A stretch of DNA of 64,000 bases from Symbiodinium natans (lineage: Eukaryota > Sar > Dinophyceae > Suessiales > Symbiodiniaceae). A model generated the notes under the pieces. The model searched no databases. It saw only the letters and a program-made list of their open reading frames with translations, and had not been told where the DNA came from. Where the stretch lies: assembly GCA_905221605.1 (NCBI GenBank), contig CAJNDS010002300.1, positions 335,441 through 399,440 on the forward strand. The letters are read 5' to 3'. Made by a program: the position numbers and the translations under genes. Positions 11,248 to 21,604 of this stretch are shown here, piece after piece (the stretch's first letter is position 1; the number at the start of each line of letters is the position of its first letter).

Positions 11248-11442
11248 AACCCCAAACCCCCAGCCCCAAACCCCAAACCCAAACCCCAAACCCCAAACCC
11301 CAAACCCCAAACCCCAAACCCCAAACCCCAAACCCCAAACCCCAAACCCCAAACCCCAAACCCCAAACCCCAAACCCTAAACCAAAATCCTAAACCCTAA
11401 ACACTAAACCCTAAGCCCTAAACCCTAAAACCCTAAACCCTA
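11248..11442 (+). repeat. CCCCAAA array grading into CCCTAAA
   Basis: About 18 CCCCAAA units up to 11,378, then degenerate CCCTAAA, CACTAAA and CCCTAAG units. Confidence 0.96.
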
Positions 11443-11584
11443 TCAGGGGGAACATCCTAATATACAAATATCAATGCGCCTGAGGATGACGAGCTCGCCG
11501 GTGTGGCAAGCCCGAATCGTGCCCGTGCGCAGTCACAAGGCTTGCGGGCGGGGGAGCGCTTAGTGCGGCTTCAGCCTGATTCGC

Positions 11585-11690
11585 TTTAGGGTTTAGGGTT
11601 TGGGGTTTGGGGTTTAGGGTTTAGGGTTCAGGGTTTAGGGTTTAGGGTTCAGGGTTTAGGGTTTAGGATTTAGGGTTTGGGGTTTAGGAT
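11585..11690 (-). repeat. Degenerate telomere array, TTTAGGG on +
   Basis: About 15 units mixing TTTAGGG, TTTGGGG, TTCAGGG and TTTAGGA. It is opposite in polarity to the array 140 bp upstream. Confidence 0.95.
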
Positions 11691-12749
11691 TCCCCCCCTA
11701 TTCTCGCACAGCCCCCCCTCTCTCTCACCTCTCCCACTCTCTGTCTTGGTCACTTTTGTCGTGCTCCAGAGGGCATCGCGTTGAGTTCGTAGGGTGGAGC
11801 AAAGCCCCCGAATTCAGAGCGTAGTTGTCTCCGAGCTGCTAGCACAGCCACTTAGCTGCCCACCTTTGCCTACTTCCGAAGCCGCAAATCTTCCAAACTT
11901 AACTAGTTTACTTCTTACATCTACGACGCTGTGTTTTGGGCATCGCTGGCTTTTTTGGCTCCCTTTTGGATGGGGCGCCTTTAAATTAGTTGGGCACTCT
12001 GAAGAGGGTCATGTGTACTTTCAGCTTTTGTGATCTGTGAAGAAGGTCCAACGTTAAGGCCCAGACTATACATGAGTCTACGCATGTTCAGGGTACGCGA
12101 GGTCATACGGTGAACTACCTAAGTATGCTGGAACAGGTCTCCCCCGAGTTCAGCCGCAGTTGGACTAACAACGTCGCGCCTGCAGTTCTTAGGGGTCCGG
12201 CACTCAGCGGGCTCTTGGGGCCTTGGGGTGGCCTTGTGCTTTTTCGTGGGGGTTTCTATGGGTTTCGGGGCTTGCGCGATTTTTTGAGTAAGAACGGTCC
12301 TTAGACCTTGGAAAGTCTATGCACATCGCTACACCTGACATTTCCAAGGCATGAACTTGTGCGGCTCTTATTTTTTTCTGGCGCCTTCGAGTGAAGGCCC
12401 CCGGCTAGGGCTTCGGTCTAGCTCTCCAGGGCGTCGATGTCAAGATATCAGGGAGCTAGGGCTGGAGGGTAAGGTTTTTGGGGGTTGGGTTCTGGATTTG
12501 GAGATTGTGCTGAGGCTTAAACATAACAGTAATAATAATCATAATCACAATCATAATCATCATAATCATCATAATAGTAATAATGAGAATGATATTGATA
12601 ATGCTATTGAATAAGAATGATAATTATTCAGATCAGATCAGTTTGTTGTGGCCTGTTTCCTGGCGGTGCTGGGAGATGTCAGTTTGGAGTCTGGATCGAT
12701 CGGCAAAGCCTTTCTCGATTCAGCTTGAACGTTACGCGCAAGCACTGTG
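11691..12749. other. Unique sequence plus AT-rich microsatellite
   Basis: Open frames are at most 87 codons. Positions 12,522-12,625 are an AATAATCATAATCAC-type low-complexity block. No gene supported. Confidence 0.5.
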
Positions 12750-12884
12750 AACCCTACATCCTAAATCCTAAATCCTAAACCCTAAACCCGAAACCCCAAA
12801 CCCTGGACCCTAGACCCGAGACCCTAGACCCCTAGACCCTAAACCCTAAACCCTAAACCCTAAACCCTAGACCCTAGACCCTAC
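12750..12884 (+). repeat. Degenerate telomere-like array, C-rich on +
   Basis: About 19 units. TCCTAAA dominates at the start, CCCTAGA in the middle and end, and CCCTAAA between. Confidence 0.93.
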
Positions 12885-12930
12885 CTAGATGAAGGAATCT
12901 CGTGATTCTGGGTAGGTGACAGTGGCACAT

Positions 12931-13041
12931 ACCCAAAGAGCCCAACACCCCTTAACTAAGGAATTTTCCTTAAATCACAATAAGGATCCCTGTATGATTT
13001 AAGCTCTATTCCTTAATTAAGGGGTATTGGGCTCTCTGGGT
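12931..13041. mobile_element. Foldback/MITE-like element, family 1, copy 4
   Basis: The ends are ACCCAAAGAGCCCAACACCCC and GGGGTATTGGGCTCTCTGGGT, with the interior GGAATTTTCCTTAAATC and AAGGATCC. About 110 bp. It lies about 70 bp from copy 5 in tandem-like arrangement. Confidence 0.8.
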
Positions 13042-13109
13042 ACGACCTCACACGAGCTCAGCGGGCCTTTCCCACCTTGAGCCGCAGTCCGCGGTTGTTT
13101 TTGCAAGTG

Positions 13110-13219
13110 CCCAGAGAGCCCAATACCCCTTAATTAGGGAATATGGCTTGAATCATACAGGGATCCTTATTGTGATTTAAGGAAAATTCCTTAATTAAGG
13201 GGTATTGGGCTCTTTGGGT
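13110..13219. mobile_element. Foldback/MITE-like element, family 1, copy 5
   Basis: The ends are CCCAGAGAGCCCAATACCCC and GGGGTATTGGGCTCTTTGGG, both nearly identical to copies 1, 2 and 4. It has no coding capacity. Confidence 0.8.
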
Positions 13220-13322
13220 AGTTGGTGAGTCTGCCTCCAAGGAAAGACACTTACAGCTTCAATGTTCGGTTGTGCAAGTCGTGAGTGTATCTGCTTCGGT
13301 GCCTGACGGTTGGTTTTCTGGT

Positions 13323-13988
13323 TTAGCGGGCAATGTTTTGTAAAAGCTTGGGAACGGTTATATAGGCTCTGGGTCCTGAAGTGGGGTTGCTGACGGACAG
13401 GCTTTCGGGTAGGAGACGTTCATGAGTTTCCAAAGCAAACACCACATTGCTTGCGCATTTGCCCGTAGCCAACAGACTCTGTGCCAAGTGCGCCAGCTTC
13501 GAAAGCTGAAGCACAAATGGCCTCCTGCAAGATTGGTTTCGGTTCAGGTTTGCGGGTTTCGTTTTCGATCGCCGCGTACGGTTCGACACCAAAGACACCA
13601 GGCGCGTCAGGACTTTCTTTGGAGTCATTTCGACGTACAGGAAAACCATCCACTTATTGATGAAACCGCTCGGTATCATGCTTGGGAAGCTTTTGGGTTG
13701 CTGAGCTCTTGCAGAACAAGGTTGTTGGGGAGTGCCAAGGAAGCCACTTGTCACGCGGAGGCCACATGCTGCCACGATTTCCGGCAAAAAAGGCGGCGAA
13801 CTTTCTTGTGGACCTTGACAATTCACAAAGCCTTCCATTCTCGAACCCTCAGAGATTTGGGCCGGTTTGGAGCTACAGCTTTGGGGTTTACATGGTTTAT
13901 CCAGTGACCTAATGTATCGGTCACTTTCAGTTTGATTCCATTCTATCCCGTCTTGTTCCCAAAGCCCGAGCCATTCCTCATCAGTCAA
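13323..13988 (-). CDS. Hypothetical 221-codon open frame, doubtful
   Basis: This is the longest uninterrupted frame in the left half of the window. It starts MTDEEWLGLW and has no domain, signal or membrane segment that I can recognise. A 161-codon frame on the opposite strand covers most of it, which is typical of chance frames in balanced-GC DNA. It lies between foldback element copy 5 and a telomere array. I keep it only as a candidate and would not call it a gene without transcript evidence. Confidence 0.12.
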   Translation of the reverse strand: MTDEEWLGLWEQDGIEWNQTESDRYIRSLDKPCKPQSCSSKPAQISEGSRMEGFVNCQGPQESSPPFLPEIVAACGLRVTSGFLGTPQQPCSARAQQPKSFPSMIPSGFINKWMVFLYVEMTPKKVLTRLVSLVSNRTRRSKTKPANLNRNQSCRRPFVLQLSKLAHLAQSLLATGKCASNVVFALETHERLLPESLSVSNPTSGPRAYITVPKLLQNIAR

Positions 13989-14040
13989 TCTCCAGTCCCT
14001 CTGTGCATGCCCTGTACCTGGGCAAACTGAACGAGAATAA

Positions 14041-14303
14041 CCCTAAACCCTAAACCCTAAACCCTAAACCCTAAACCCCAAACCCCAAACCCCAAACCCT
14101 AAACCCTAAATCCTAAACCCTAAACCCTAAACCCTAAACCCTAAACCCCAAACCCCAAACCCTAAACCCTGAACCCTAAACCCTAAATCCTAAACCCTAA
14201 ACCCTAAACCCTAAACCCTAAACCCTAAACCCGAAACCCGAAATCCGAAACCCGAAACCCGAAACCCTAAACCCGAAACCCGAAACCCTAAACCCTAAAC
14301 CCT
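14041..14303 (+). repeat. Telomere-like array with CCCGAAA block
   Basis: About 37 units. CCCTAAA and CCCCAAA alternate up to 14,228, then CCCGAAA dominates to 14,285. Confidence 0.96.
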
Positions 14304-14359
14304 TGTTAGGAATTCTGGATGGGCCTTTGCAGCTTTGGCTTTGCATCGAGAATATGGGT

Positions 14360-14518
14360 TTAGGCATGATGCACCCCTTGGTTCCCATACCCTGAAACCA
14401 ACCCGCGACTTCACCCTAAACCCTAAACCCTAAGCCCTAAACCCTAAACCCTAAACCCTCAACCCTTAGGCACGATGCACCCCTTGATTCCAATACCCTG
14501 AAACCAACCCGCGACTTC
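14360..14518 (+). repeat. 53-bp direct duplication flanking a telomere array
   Basis: Copies at 14,360-14,412 and 14,466-14,518 both run from TTAGGCA(T/C)GATGCACCCC to CAACCCGCGACTTC with three mismatches. The sequence between them (14,413-14,465) is entirely telomere-like. This resembles a very long target-site duplication around an inserted telomere tract. Confidence 0.9.
14413..14465 (+). repeat. Telomere array between direct duplicates
   Basis: About seven CCCTAAA units with one CCCTAAG and a terminal CCCTCAA. It fills exactly the gap between the two 53-bp copies. Confidence 0.95.
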
Positions 14519-14539
14519 CTGAAGGCCTGAAGGTGAAAG

Positions 14540-14700
14540 GTGGTGATTGAAGGAATATTATAAACATTATCAATGTTATCAAAAGTTTAATGTTATGAGA
14601 AGGAGTCTTATACTAGTATCGATATTATCAATATTTTAATGTTATGATTACTATGAATGTTCGTAATGTTATTAAGATTGTTACTTGTTCTGAGGCTTGG
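14540..14700. repeat. AT-rich TTATCAATGTTAT low-complexity block
   Basis: Repeated ATTATCAATRTT and TTTAATGTTATGA words, in both orientations in places. Confidence 0.6.
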
Positions 14701-14922
14701 CCCATGCGCGCAGCGCATGCGCGGCATGTGCGAAAAGGGCGACCCCCCTTGGTTTCGGGTCTGGGGTTTGGGCTTTAGGGTTTCCAATTCGAGCCTAAGG
14801 GCTGTTGTCTGCTGTAGAGCATGAAGGAAGCATGGCATGCGAGAACGGGATTTCGGGGGTTGAGAATTGGGGCGGCTTGGTATTGGCCCTCCAGTATGGA
14901 CGAAGCTGCCAACATTCGAAAC

Positions 14923-15036
14923 ACCCCTAAACCCTAAACCCTAAACCCCAAACCCCAAACCCTAAACCCTAAACCCTAAACCCTAAACCCTAAACCCTAA
15001 ACCCTAAACCCTAATAAACCCTAAACCCTAAACCCG
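14923..15036 (+). repeat. Interstitial telomere array, CCCTAAA on +
   Basis: About 16 units including two CCCCAAA and one with a 4-bp insertion (CCCTAATAAA). Confidence 0.96.
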
Positions 15037-15418
15037 AAGACCAGTACTTCCATCACAGCTACTCATACAGCAGCTCAAACAGCTAGCCCAACTTCTGGTT
15101 ACACCGCCGAACAACCCCCTGAGACACGTAGTATTCTCACCGGGTTGGAACGATAGAATCAAATTCACTAAGGGAGTTAGGAGGGGGACATCCACAGAGA
15201 TATCGGCTAGAGCTTACGGAGGCTCATGCTACTAAAATCCTGAAGCACCACCTGGACCAAACCGCCCCCTTTGACAGGAAGGACTTATTAGGCCTAAAAC
15301 AACACCTAGAAAAACACCCCACCTTTGCACTGTATCTGGAGACTGCGCCTACGCGCCATACAGAACTGTTTACAACGCTCGCAAAGAGTATGGGATGCGC
15401 TTGGCAGCCGTAAAAAAA

Positions 15419-15440
15419 ACCCTAAACCCTAAACCCTAAA
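15419..15440 (+). repeat. Three-unit telomere-like tract
   Basis: It follows a run of eight A residues. Listed for completeness. Confidence 0.85.
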
Positions 15441-15508
15441 TTTAAGAGCCTCCGGCTCAAGCCGCCGACCCCGCTGGAGCATAGTTGAGAGGTCTAAACC
15501 CGCTCGCA

Positions 15509-15557
15509 TGGTTCGAAGATCATCCCAGCCTGCTCGGCATCGAAGATCATCCCAGCC
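15509..15557 (+). repeat. 26-bp tandem duplication
   Basis: CGAAGATCATCCCAGCCTGC plus TCGGCA occurs twice in direct succession. It creates a short plus-strand open frame that then enters the G run. Confidence 0.85.
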
Positions 15558-15628
15558 TGCTCGGCAGAGTTCTGTGAAACGTTTGGGGGGGGTAGGGGGC
15601 ACCAGGACAAGCTCAAGCCAAAAAGACA

Positions 15629-15668
15629 GGGGCGGGGGGGGGCGGGGGGGGGGGGGGGGGGGGGGGGG

Positions 15669-15721
<53 letters not shown>

Positions 15722-15762
15722 GGGGGGGGGGGGGGGGGGGGGGGGGTGGGGGTGGGGGGGGG
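15629..15762 (+). repeat. Very long G tract (~134 bp)
   Basis: It is almost pure G, with isolated C, A and T interruptions at the start, 15,671, 15,721, 15,747 and 15,753. The G strand would readily form quadruplexes. A matching C-rich tract lies 100 bp downstream. Run length may be affected by sequencing or assembly. Confidence 0.9.
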
Positions 15763-15863
15763 AAAACGCTGATTTTGCTGAGGGCGCCCCTACCCCCCTG
15801 TGCTGAACCGCCTGTTTACGCTGTGCGGGTGGTGCGGTCCTCCACGAAAAAATTGTGCACCGA

Positions 15864-15902
15864 CCCCCCTACCCCCCCCCCCCCCCCCCCCCTCCCCCCC
15901 CC
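15864..15902 (+). repeat. C tract opposing the G tract
   Basis: CCCCCCTACC followed by about 30 C with one T. It forms a potential G:C hairpin with 15,629-15,762. Confidence 0.9.
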
Positions 15903-15970
15903 GCGTTTTGGGGGGTAAGACACCTCCTCAAACCCATCCAACACGCCGCCAAGGTCGGCGGATCCTAAAA

Positions 15971-16067
15971 ACCTAAACCCTAAACCCGAAACCCTAAACC
16001 CGAAACCCTAAACCCTAAACCCTAAACCCCAAACCCCAAACCCTAAACCCTGTACCCTCAACCCTAA
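15971..16067 (+). repeat. Degenerate telomere-like array
   Basis: About 14 units with CCCGAAA, CCCCAAA, CCCTGTA and CCCTCAA variants. Confidence 0.93.
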
Positions 16068-16983
16068 GCATATTCATATTGTTTCCTGGTCATGAATGGG
16101 AACCTCGGCCCTAAGCCCAAGTTCCACCGATACCAAACTTCGCTGTGGGCTCCCATATCTGCGGACTTGTTGCACGAACACGGCAACAAGTTTTAACATG
16201 AGACTTGTGGTGCATATTCATAAATAATATGAGTGCAGATAGGGGACAAAGGGACAAACTTTCTTTGCCCAGGCATTCAGCAACAAGCCCTGAGGTCACT
16301 AGACAAAATCCTGAGATTGGGAGGAGTCCTAAATCCCAAGCTCCTGGGGGGAGACCCTATCCTTTTCTCTTCTGCACAACCTCAAAAACCCCAAGCTGTA
16401 AGTCTTTCCTCTCGGTTCGTGCCATGGCAGAGTCCAGCGTGCAGACGAAGCTGCTGGCTGGGGCGGGCATGGTCTGCGTGTCGACCACGGCTTTCCGGCC
16501 TCAAGTGTGATTTAGGGGTCGGAATGATTTCTAGTAGTATTCCCTTAGGGTTTCGTATGTAATTATACTATACTAACCCCCAGAAGCCTATTCTAATTCT
16601 GAAGGCCCATATAGCAGGGCACATGCCCAAGGGACAGCGTAGGGACACTAGGAAGCAAGACAGCAGGCGAAGGCGGTTTCAATAAGCCGGCAAGGGAGAT
16701 CGGTGGGCACGCAACACGTGCTGTTTTCTAGTCGCAGATCCGGCCTATCAAACAATGCAACATTCTTTCCTTTTTGTTTTTCGTCCTTATGGCCGCGACT
16801 CTTTCGCGATAAGATGTTGTAAGCCGTCTTATTACACCTAACCTGATTATAAGCGAATTTGACGTCTATATTGCAGGCTCCCTATTTTTGCAAACTCCCA
16901 AATGGTATCAGCAGAGCCCCTCCCTGCAAAGGTCGGGGTGCTCTACAAGGCAGCTGGGAGGGCGCCCGAGAGTTGTCCTGAGA
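16068..16983. other. Unique spacer, no supported gene
   Basis: Three overlapping frames of 60-110 codons on both strands near 16,110-16,560; none has a recognisable motif. Confidence 0.5.
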
Positions 16984-17318
16984 CCTAAACCCTAAACCCT
17001 AAACCCTAAGCCCTAAACCCTAAACCCCAAACCCTAAACCCTAAACCCTAAACCCTAAAAACCCTAAAAACCCTAAAAACTTTAAAAACCCTAAACCCTA
17101 AAAACCCTAAACCCTGAACCCTGAACCCTGAACCCTGAACCCTGAACCCTAAACCCTAAACCCTAAACCCTAAGCCCTAAACCCTAAACCCTAAACCCTA
17201 AAAACCCTAAAAACCCTAAACCCTAAAAACCCTAAACCCTAAACCCTGAACCCTGAACCCTAAACCCTAAACCCTAAGCCCTAAACCCTAAACCCTAAAC
17301 CCTAAACCCTGAACCCTT
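16984..17318 (+). repeat. Long mixed telomere array with CCCTAAAAA units
   Basis: About 335 bp. The block order CCCTAAA, CCCTAAAAA (9-mers), CCCTGAA, CCCTAAG is repeated roughly twice (16,984-17,180 and 17,180-17,318), so a composite ~170-bp block appears to have been duplicated. Confidence 0.95.
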
Positions 17319-17833
17319 AGAGAGCCGCAGGATCCGCCGGTTAGGCCAGGAGTTCCAGTTTGATGATGGCAACAATCTGGGCTTTGGGGGACCTATGATA
17401 AACTCTACTAAACCCTTTTGCAAATGCCTCAGAGAGATGTAGGGGGGGAGGTTCTTTCACACCAGTCTCCAAAGGCACCTTTCCAATCTGCCACGAGATC
17501 GCGAACTAGAACAGGGGAAAGCCACAAGCATTGGTGGTGGTCTGAACAGCTCTGTGCCAACTGCCGACCCAAGTTGTTTTTGCACATTGTCAGGCATCGC
17601 AAGCTGCCACTGGTGGGTTCAAGTACTCCACCCTGTCTGCAATCTGCATGGTGCCTTAGCTCAATGAATCTCAGGGTCTGGTCTGAGAATATGAGCCGAA
17701 GACCCCAGGAGCCCTGACATCTTACCACAGTGCAATGCCTTCTCCAGTGCTTCGTCATGAGCTTTTGTGTGACGCTACACTTGCTGTGAGATCTTTCGCC
17801 CCAAAGCCCTTGGCTTCCTAGCGGTTGAGGATA
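17319..17833. other. Unique spacer, no supported gene
   Basis: Opposed 99- and 109-codon frames cover the same bases (17,418-17,758); neither is recognisable. Confidence 0.5.
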
Positions 17834-17905
17834 TAGGGTTTAGGGGTTTAGGGGTTTAGGGTTTAGGGTTTAGGGTTTAGGGTTTAGGGTTTAGGGTTTA
17901 GGTTG
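17834..17905 (-). repeat. Telomere array, TTTAGGG on +
   Basis: About ten units; the first three are the octamer TTTAGGGG. Confidence 0.96.
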
Positions 17906-18370
17906 TAAAGGCCGCAAAGCAGCAGGCGTGTTCCTGGAATAGCCCCAGAGACACTTCGGTAGTTTTAGGCCCAACCCTTCAGATCCAAAGCTCGGTGGCC
18001 TCAACATAGGTCAACACGGCTCAGCTAGGGACGCCGATTTGGCATCAGTACGACGAGTCACACAACCGCTCAGAGCGTTCTCAATCTACTAGTTCTATTA
18101 TCTCACAAGTGTGTCGGCCATCTCAACCCCTTTGACTCCTGACGGAGACACCTTCTGCATTTTTAGATGTTAGGGTTATGTTCGGATGCAGCAAAGGCCG
18201 AGTTTGCGAAGATGGTGGCTCCGGCTGCAGGGTACATTTCATGTGCTGTTTAGAATCCTAGTCTAGCCCCCAGCCTTAGTCGCATCCTCGACGCACCAGA
18301 CGGTCTGTAGCTTGGGTATCGTTTATTCCGTTTCATCCTGCAGAAGGAAACAACTAAACTTGCCCGTGCC

Positions 18371-18398
18371 GGTTTAGGGTTTCGGGTTTAGGGTTTAT
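18371..18398 (-). repeat. Short telomere-like tract, TTTAGGG on +
   Basis: Four units including TTTCGGG. Confidence 0.9.
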
Positions 18399-18980
18399 GG
18401 GCTTGTCGGAGCCTGTGCCAGTATCAACTCTGAACTGTTGGCGTTTCGGTAAAGCACTGCGACGCAAGAACATTCCCGGTCTGTTTGTGTCGCTGCCCGA
18501 ACTTGGACGAATTCTCGGCATGTCCCACCCGCCTCTGACTTTCCGTTTAGAACGTGAGGAGCAAAGGAGTTCGGAAGGGAATGTTGGCTTCTTGCAACAG
18601 CAAACCAGGAGAGAAAGTAAGAAGAGAGTTTTGTGTAAAGTACAACGAGAGTTTTGCGTGCAAGTTCTCTGAATCTTTGCCTTGGTCTCAGCACCCCCCC
18701 CCCCCCCAACCAAACGAATTGTGTTTTGACTCGGGCTTTGCGAGCGTGGCGCAGCGCGGTGGTCGAGGCTACAGTCTTGAGCTTTCATCTGTTTGCCCAG
18801 GCGGCCCGAATGGCTAGCCTCGCACCCCTGACCCCTAAGTCAACCTCGAAAGCTTCCTGAGCCCTAGCAATTTCTGGCTCAAACTCTGAAAACCTGCTCT
18901 CGGGTTGCCCATCCTTGTCCAGCGAGGTCATGAGCTGCAGCTTTCATTTCTTTGCTCGGAGCCCGGCTGCTGATGTCTTG

Positions 18981-19017
18981 AGGGTTTAGGGTTTAGGGTT
19001 TAGGGTTTAGGGTTTAC
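18981..19017 (-). repeat. Short telomere array, TTTAGGG on +
   Basis: Five perfect units. Confidence 0.95.
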
Positions 19018-19214
19018 AGGGTTCGGATGGTAATCTCTAAATCGCTCCGGTGGGCGTCATTGAAGTACAACATGAACAACCCAGGTCTTGAAACCGAGGA
19101 TACCCCATGTAAGGATGCTCTTGGGCTCTTCAGGACTCCAGGGGCCAATGAATATTGACGGTTTGCAGATGGGAGACCTTCGGCATGAAAAATGGCTTCG
19201 TCCTTTCAGCCGGA

Positions 19215-19297
19215 GGGTTAGGGTTCTGGGGGTTTAGGGTTTAGGGTTTAGGGTTTAGGGTTTAGGGTTTAGGGTTTAGGGTTTAGGGTTTAGGGTT
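19215..19297 (-). repeat. Telomere array, TTTAGGG on +
   Basis: About 11 units preceded by GTTAGGG and TTCTGGGGG. Confidence 0.97.
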
Positions 19298-19570
19298 GCG
19301 GGTTAGACATTTCAAGACGCACAAAACACACGAAGCCACCGACATGGAATACAGCCGAGCTGCTGACGTGGAAGAAACTTGGCTTGACGATGCGCACAGA
19401 CATGGAGTCGCCGACATCTGGAAAACATGCCAGCCGCTATTCTACGGTTGCCGTGGTGCTCAGCCTTCTGCCCTGGACACGAAACCCCTTCAAAAGGAGA
19501 GGTCGGGGGACACAAGCGCTGGGGACTCCGCAGTCTTCCGGCATGGCAGATGCACAATGCAGACAAAGCA

Positions 19571-19599
19571 TGGTTTAGGGTTTAGGGTTTAGGGTTTAT
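19571..19599 (-). repeat. Short telomere tract, TTTAGGG on +
   Basis: Four units at the end of a spurious plus frame. Confidence 0.93.
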
Positions 19600-21335
19600 C
19601 TCCGGAAGTTTTGCTGGCCAGCCTTGCCGAAAGAAAAAAATAGTCCCAATCTTTTCCGGCGCGGGAGCGAATCTGGTAAACTGTCCTAAGCCTTGGGGTC
19701 CCTTCAAAAGATTGAGCTTGTTTAAGTTGTTCAAGTCAGTTCTGCATGTTGGCAGCCCGGGACAGTAGCACCTTCCTCGAAGGTTTTTGGCCCTCTCGCC
19801 CAGGACGCAAAGTCCAATCGCTCTCTCCTCACGGCCTTCAAGACAGCAAAGGACCGCTCGGGTGTGAGAAGTTGAGACAAGTTTGGCAGTTTGGCAGTCT
19901 GTTGTCCCCAGGTGTGAATTTGGGTACCCTTTGTATCCCGAATAGAATAGAACCCATTTCAAGGGACCACCCCTTGTTCGGAAACCCTCCCCCATTTCGG
20001 AGGTGCACAGACTCACCGGTGATGTGTCTGAGCTAAGCTTGGCAGGAGCAGCTCAGCCTACACGCTTTGCTCCACATCTACATACTGTCATTCTTGTGCC
20101 CTGGACAGCAGCTGGCTGATGTCACAGATTCTGCTATGGCTTCGAGTGCTATGTTTGAAAGGGCTTGTTCGCGCAGTCCTATGTAGGAGCCACCATCCAT
20201 GAGACCAAGACGCAGCCTCCGTGCCCTTCGTCGGTTGAGGACCAGAACGCCGTAACCTGCAGAACAGTCGCAGAACGTTATGTCGCCATCTTCCGCCCCC
20301 TCAAGAGACTCAAGCTTCCCTCAGCTCTTGGCTTTCTGGTGTGGCCACTCCCGGCACTTTTCTTGTGCCGAGCCCAGTTCGAACAAATTCCCAAGAGCTC
20401 GTGGGCCTCGCCGTCTGCCTCTTAGGACTTCCTAAGCCCAACCCTGCAGCCGACCAGCGATCCCAGTGCCACAATCCTAAAAGCAAGGGATACAACATGA
20501 AACGACAACAGACGCTCGGAGGGAGGAGAGGGAATCAGGAGCCCCAAGCCCTTAGTGTACAGCAAGCACGGGATCTTCAATCTAAAGAACCTCTCCGACA
20601 CCGTGCTGACCGGAACGAAGTGTGTGGGTTGGCTTCTGGGAGTCAATTGGCTCACAGCAAGATGGCACGCTGTTGGTACAGCTGGGACGTGAACGTCACA
20701 AAAGCACTGAGGCGGGTGTGGAAGTGAGAAGGACTGATGACTCGGGCTGCCTCGACCCGATCCTTGCACACTACTACTTACACCAAGGTCTCTTAGGTTA
20801 CAGCCGGAACATCACATCTTTGACCGGAACATCACATCTTTGAATGCGGGTGTAGTATCTTGTAGATAGCCCGACAGCGTCCTAAAAGCCCGTACGGCGA
20901 CTTTTCGCCTGGAGACCTCTTGGGGAGTTTCAGAAGAACCACAAAGCTCTTCGAAACCTGCACCGATCAGTTCGGAGCTGTGTAGCATCGCCCAGGTATA
21001 CCGTGAACAACCAGCTGTCATTCTACATCTACACGCTCCTCGGGAGAGGACATATTAGACAAATGGGTTTATGAAAATAGAGGACCCCCCCAAAAAAGAC
21101 CCCAAATAGTAGGATTTCCTTATGGTAGTGACCCCAATACGGTACCCCCAATTTCGGAAACCCCCGCATTGTAGAGATATTGGTACGGGACAAACTCAGG
21201 ACAGGCAAACGGCTTCGGACCGGTGACTAACTAGGGTTCCAGGGGTCAAAAGATCCTTTTTGGAAAGGTTTGTGGATTCTGCCAATAGTCTGTGGGCTTT
21301 AGAGCTCAACTGCTAGCTCCACTTCTCCTGAGACT
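19600..21335. other. Unique sequence with one foldback element
   Basis: Frames up to 144 codons (minus, 19,582-20,016) have no recognisable domain. A 19-bp tandem duplication (CGGAACATCACATCTTTGA) lies at 20,805-20,842. A family 3 foldback element is at 21,064-21,165. Confidence 0.5.
21064..21165. mobile_element. Foldback/MITE-like element, family 3, copy 2
   Basis: The left arm is TGGGTTTATGAAAATAGAGGACC, the core CCAAATAGTAGGATTTCC, and the right arm CCCCCAATTTCGGAAACCCCC. The sequence has the same order as copies at 24,088 and 34,323 and is inverted relative to 9814. Confidence 0.75.
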
Positions 21336-21483
21336 CCCTAAGCCCTAAACCTTAAACCCTAAACCCTAAACCCTCAACTTTGAACCGTAAACCCTAAACC
21401 CTAAACCCCAAACCCCAAACCCCAAACCCCAAACCCCAAACCCTAAACCCTAAACCCTAAACCCTAAACCCTAAACCTTAAAC
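21336..21483 (+). repeat. Telomere-like array with CCCCAAA block
   Basis: About 21 units; five consecutive CCCCAAA units in the middle. Confidence 0.96.
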
Positions 21484-21604
21484 AGGTTGGTAGATCCTGG
21501 CACTGTATTCCTCTTCAAGTCTGCCTCCACCATGATCGTGGCCGCCGTGCAGTGCACCTTTGCCGGCAAGGCCGCCCGGCTGTCAAGGTAGCAAAGGGAG
21601 GTTG

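Larger units (their letters stand above)
10821..11457. mobile_element. Foldback element, family 2, split by heptamer expansions
   Basis: The left end GGGATGTTCCCCCTTATACT (10,821) and right end GGGGGAACATCC (11,446-11,457) match the two ends of the compact 96-bp copy at 39,806. Between them lies about 540 bp of heptamer arrays, so a small element seems to have been opened by repeat growth. The pairing of the two ends is my inference. Confidence 0.55.

Noticed and set aside
15508-15918. Poly-glycine 136-codon open frame
   Set aside because: It is the long G tract read as codons, with no plausible protein content.
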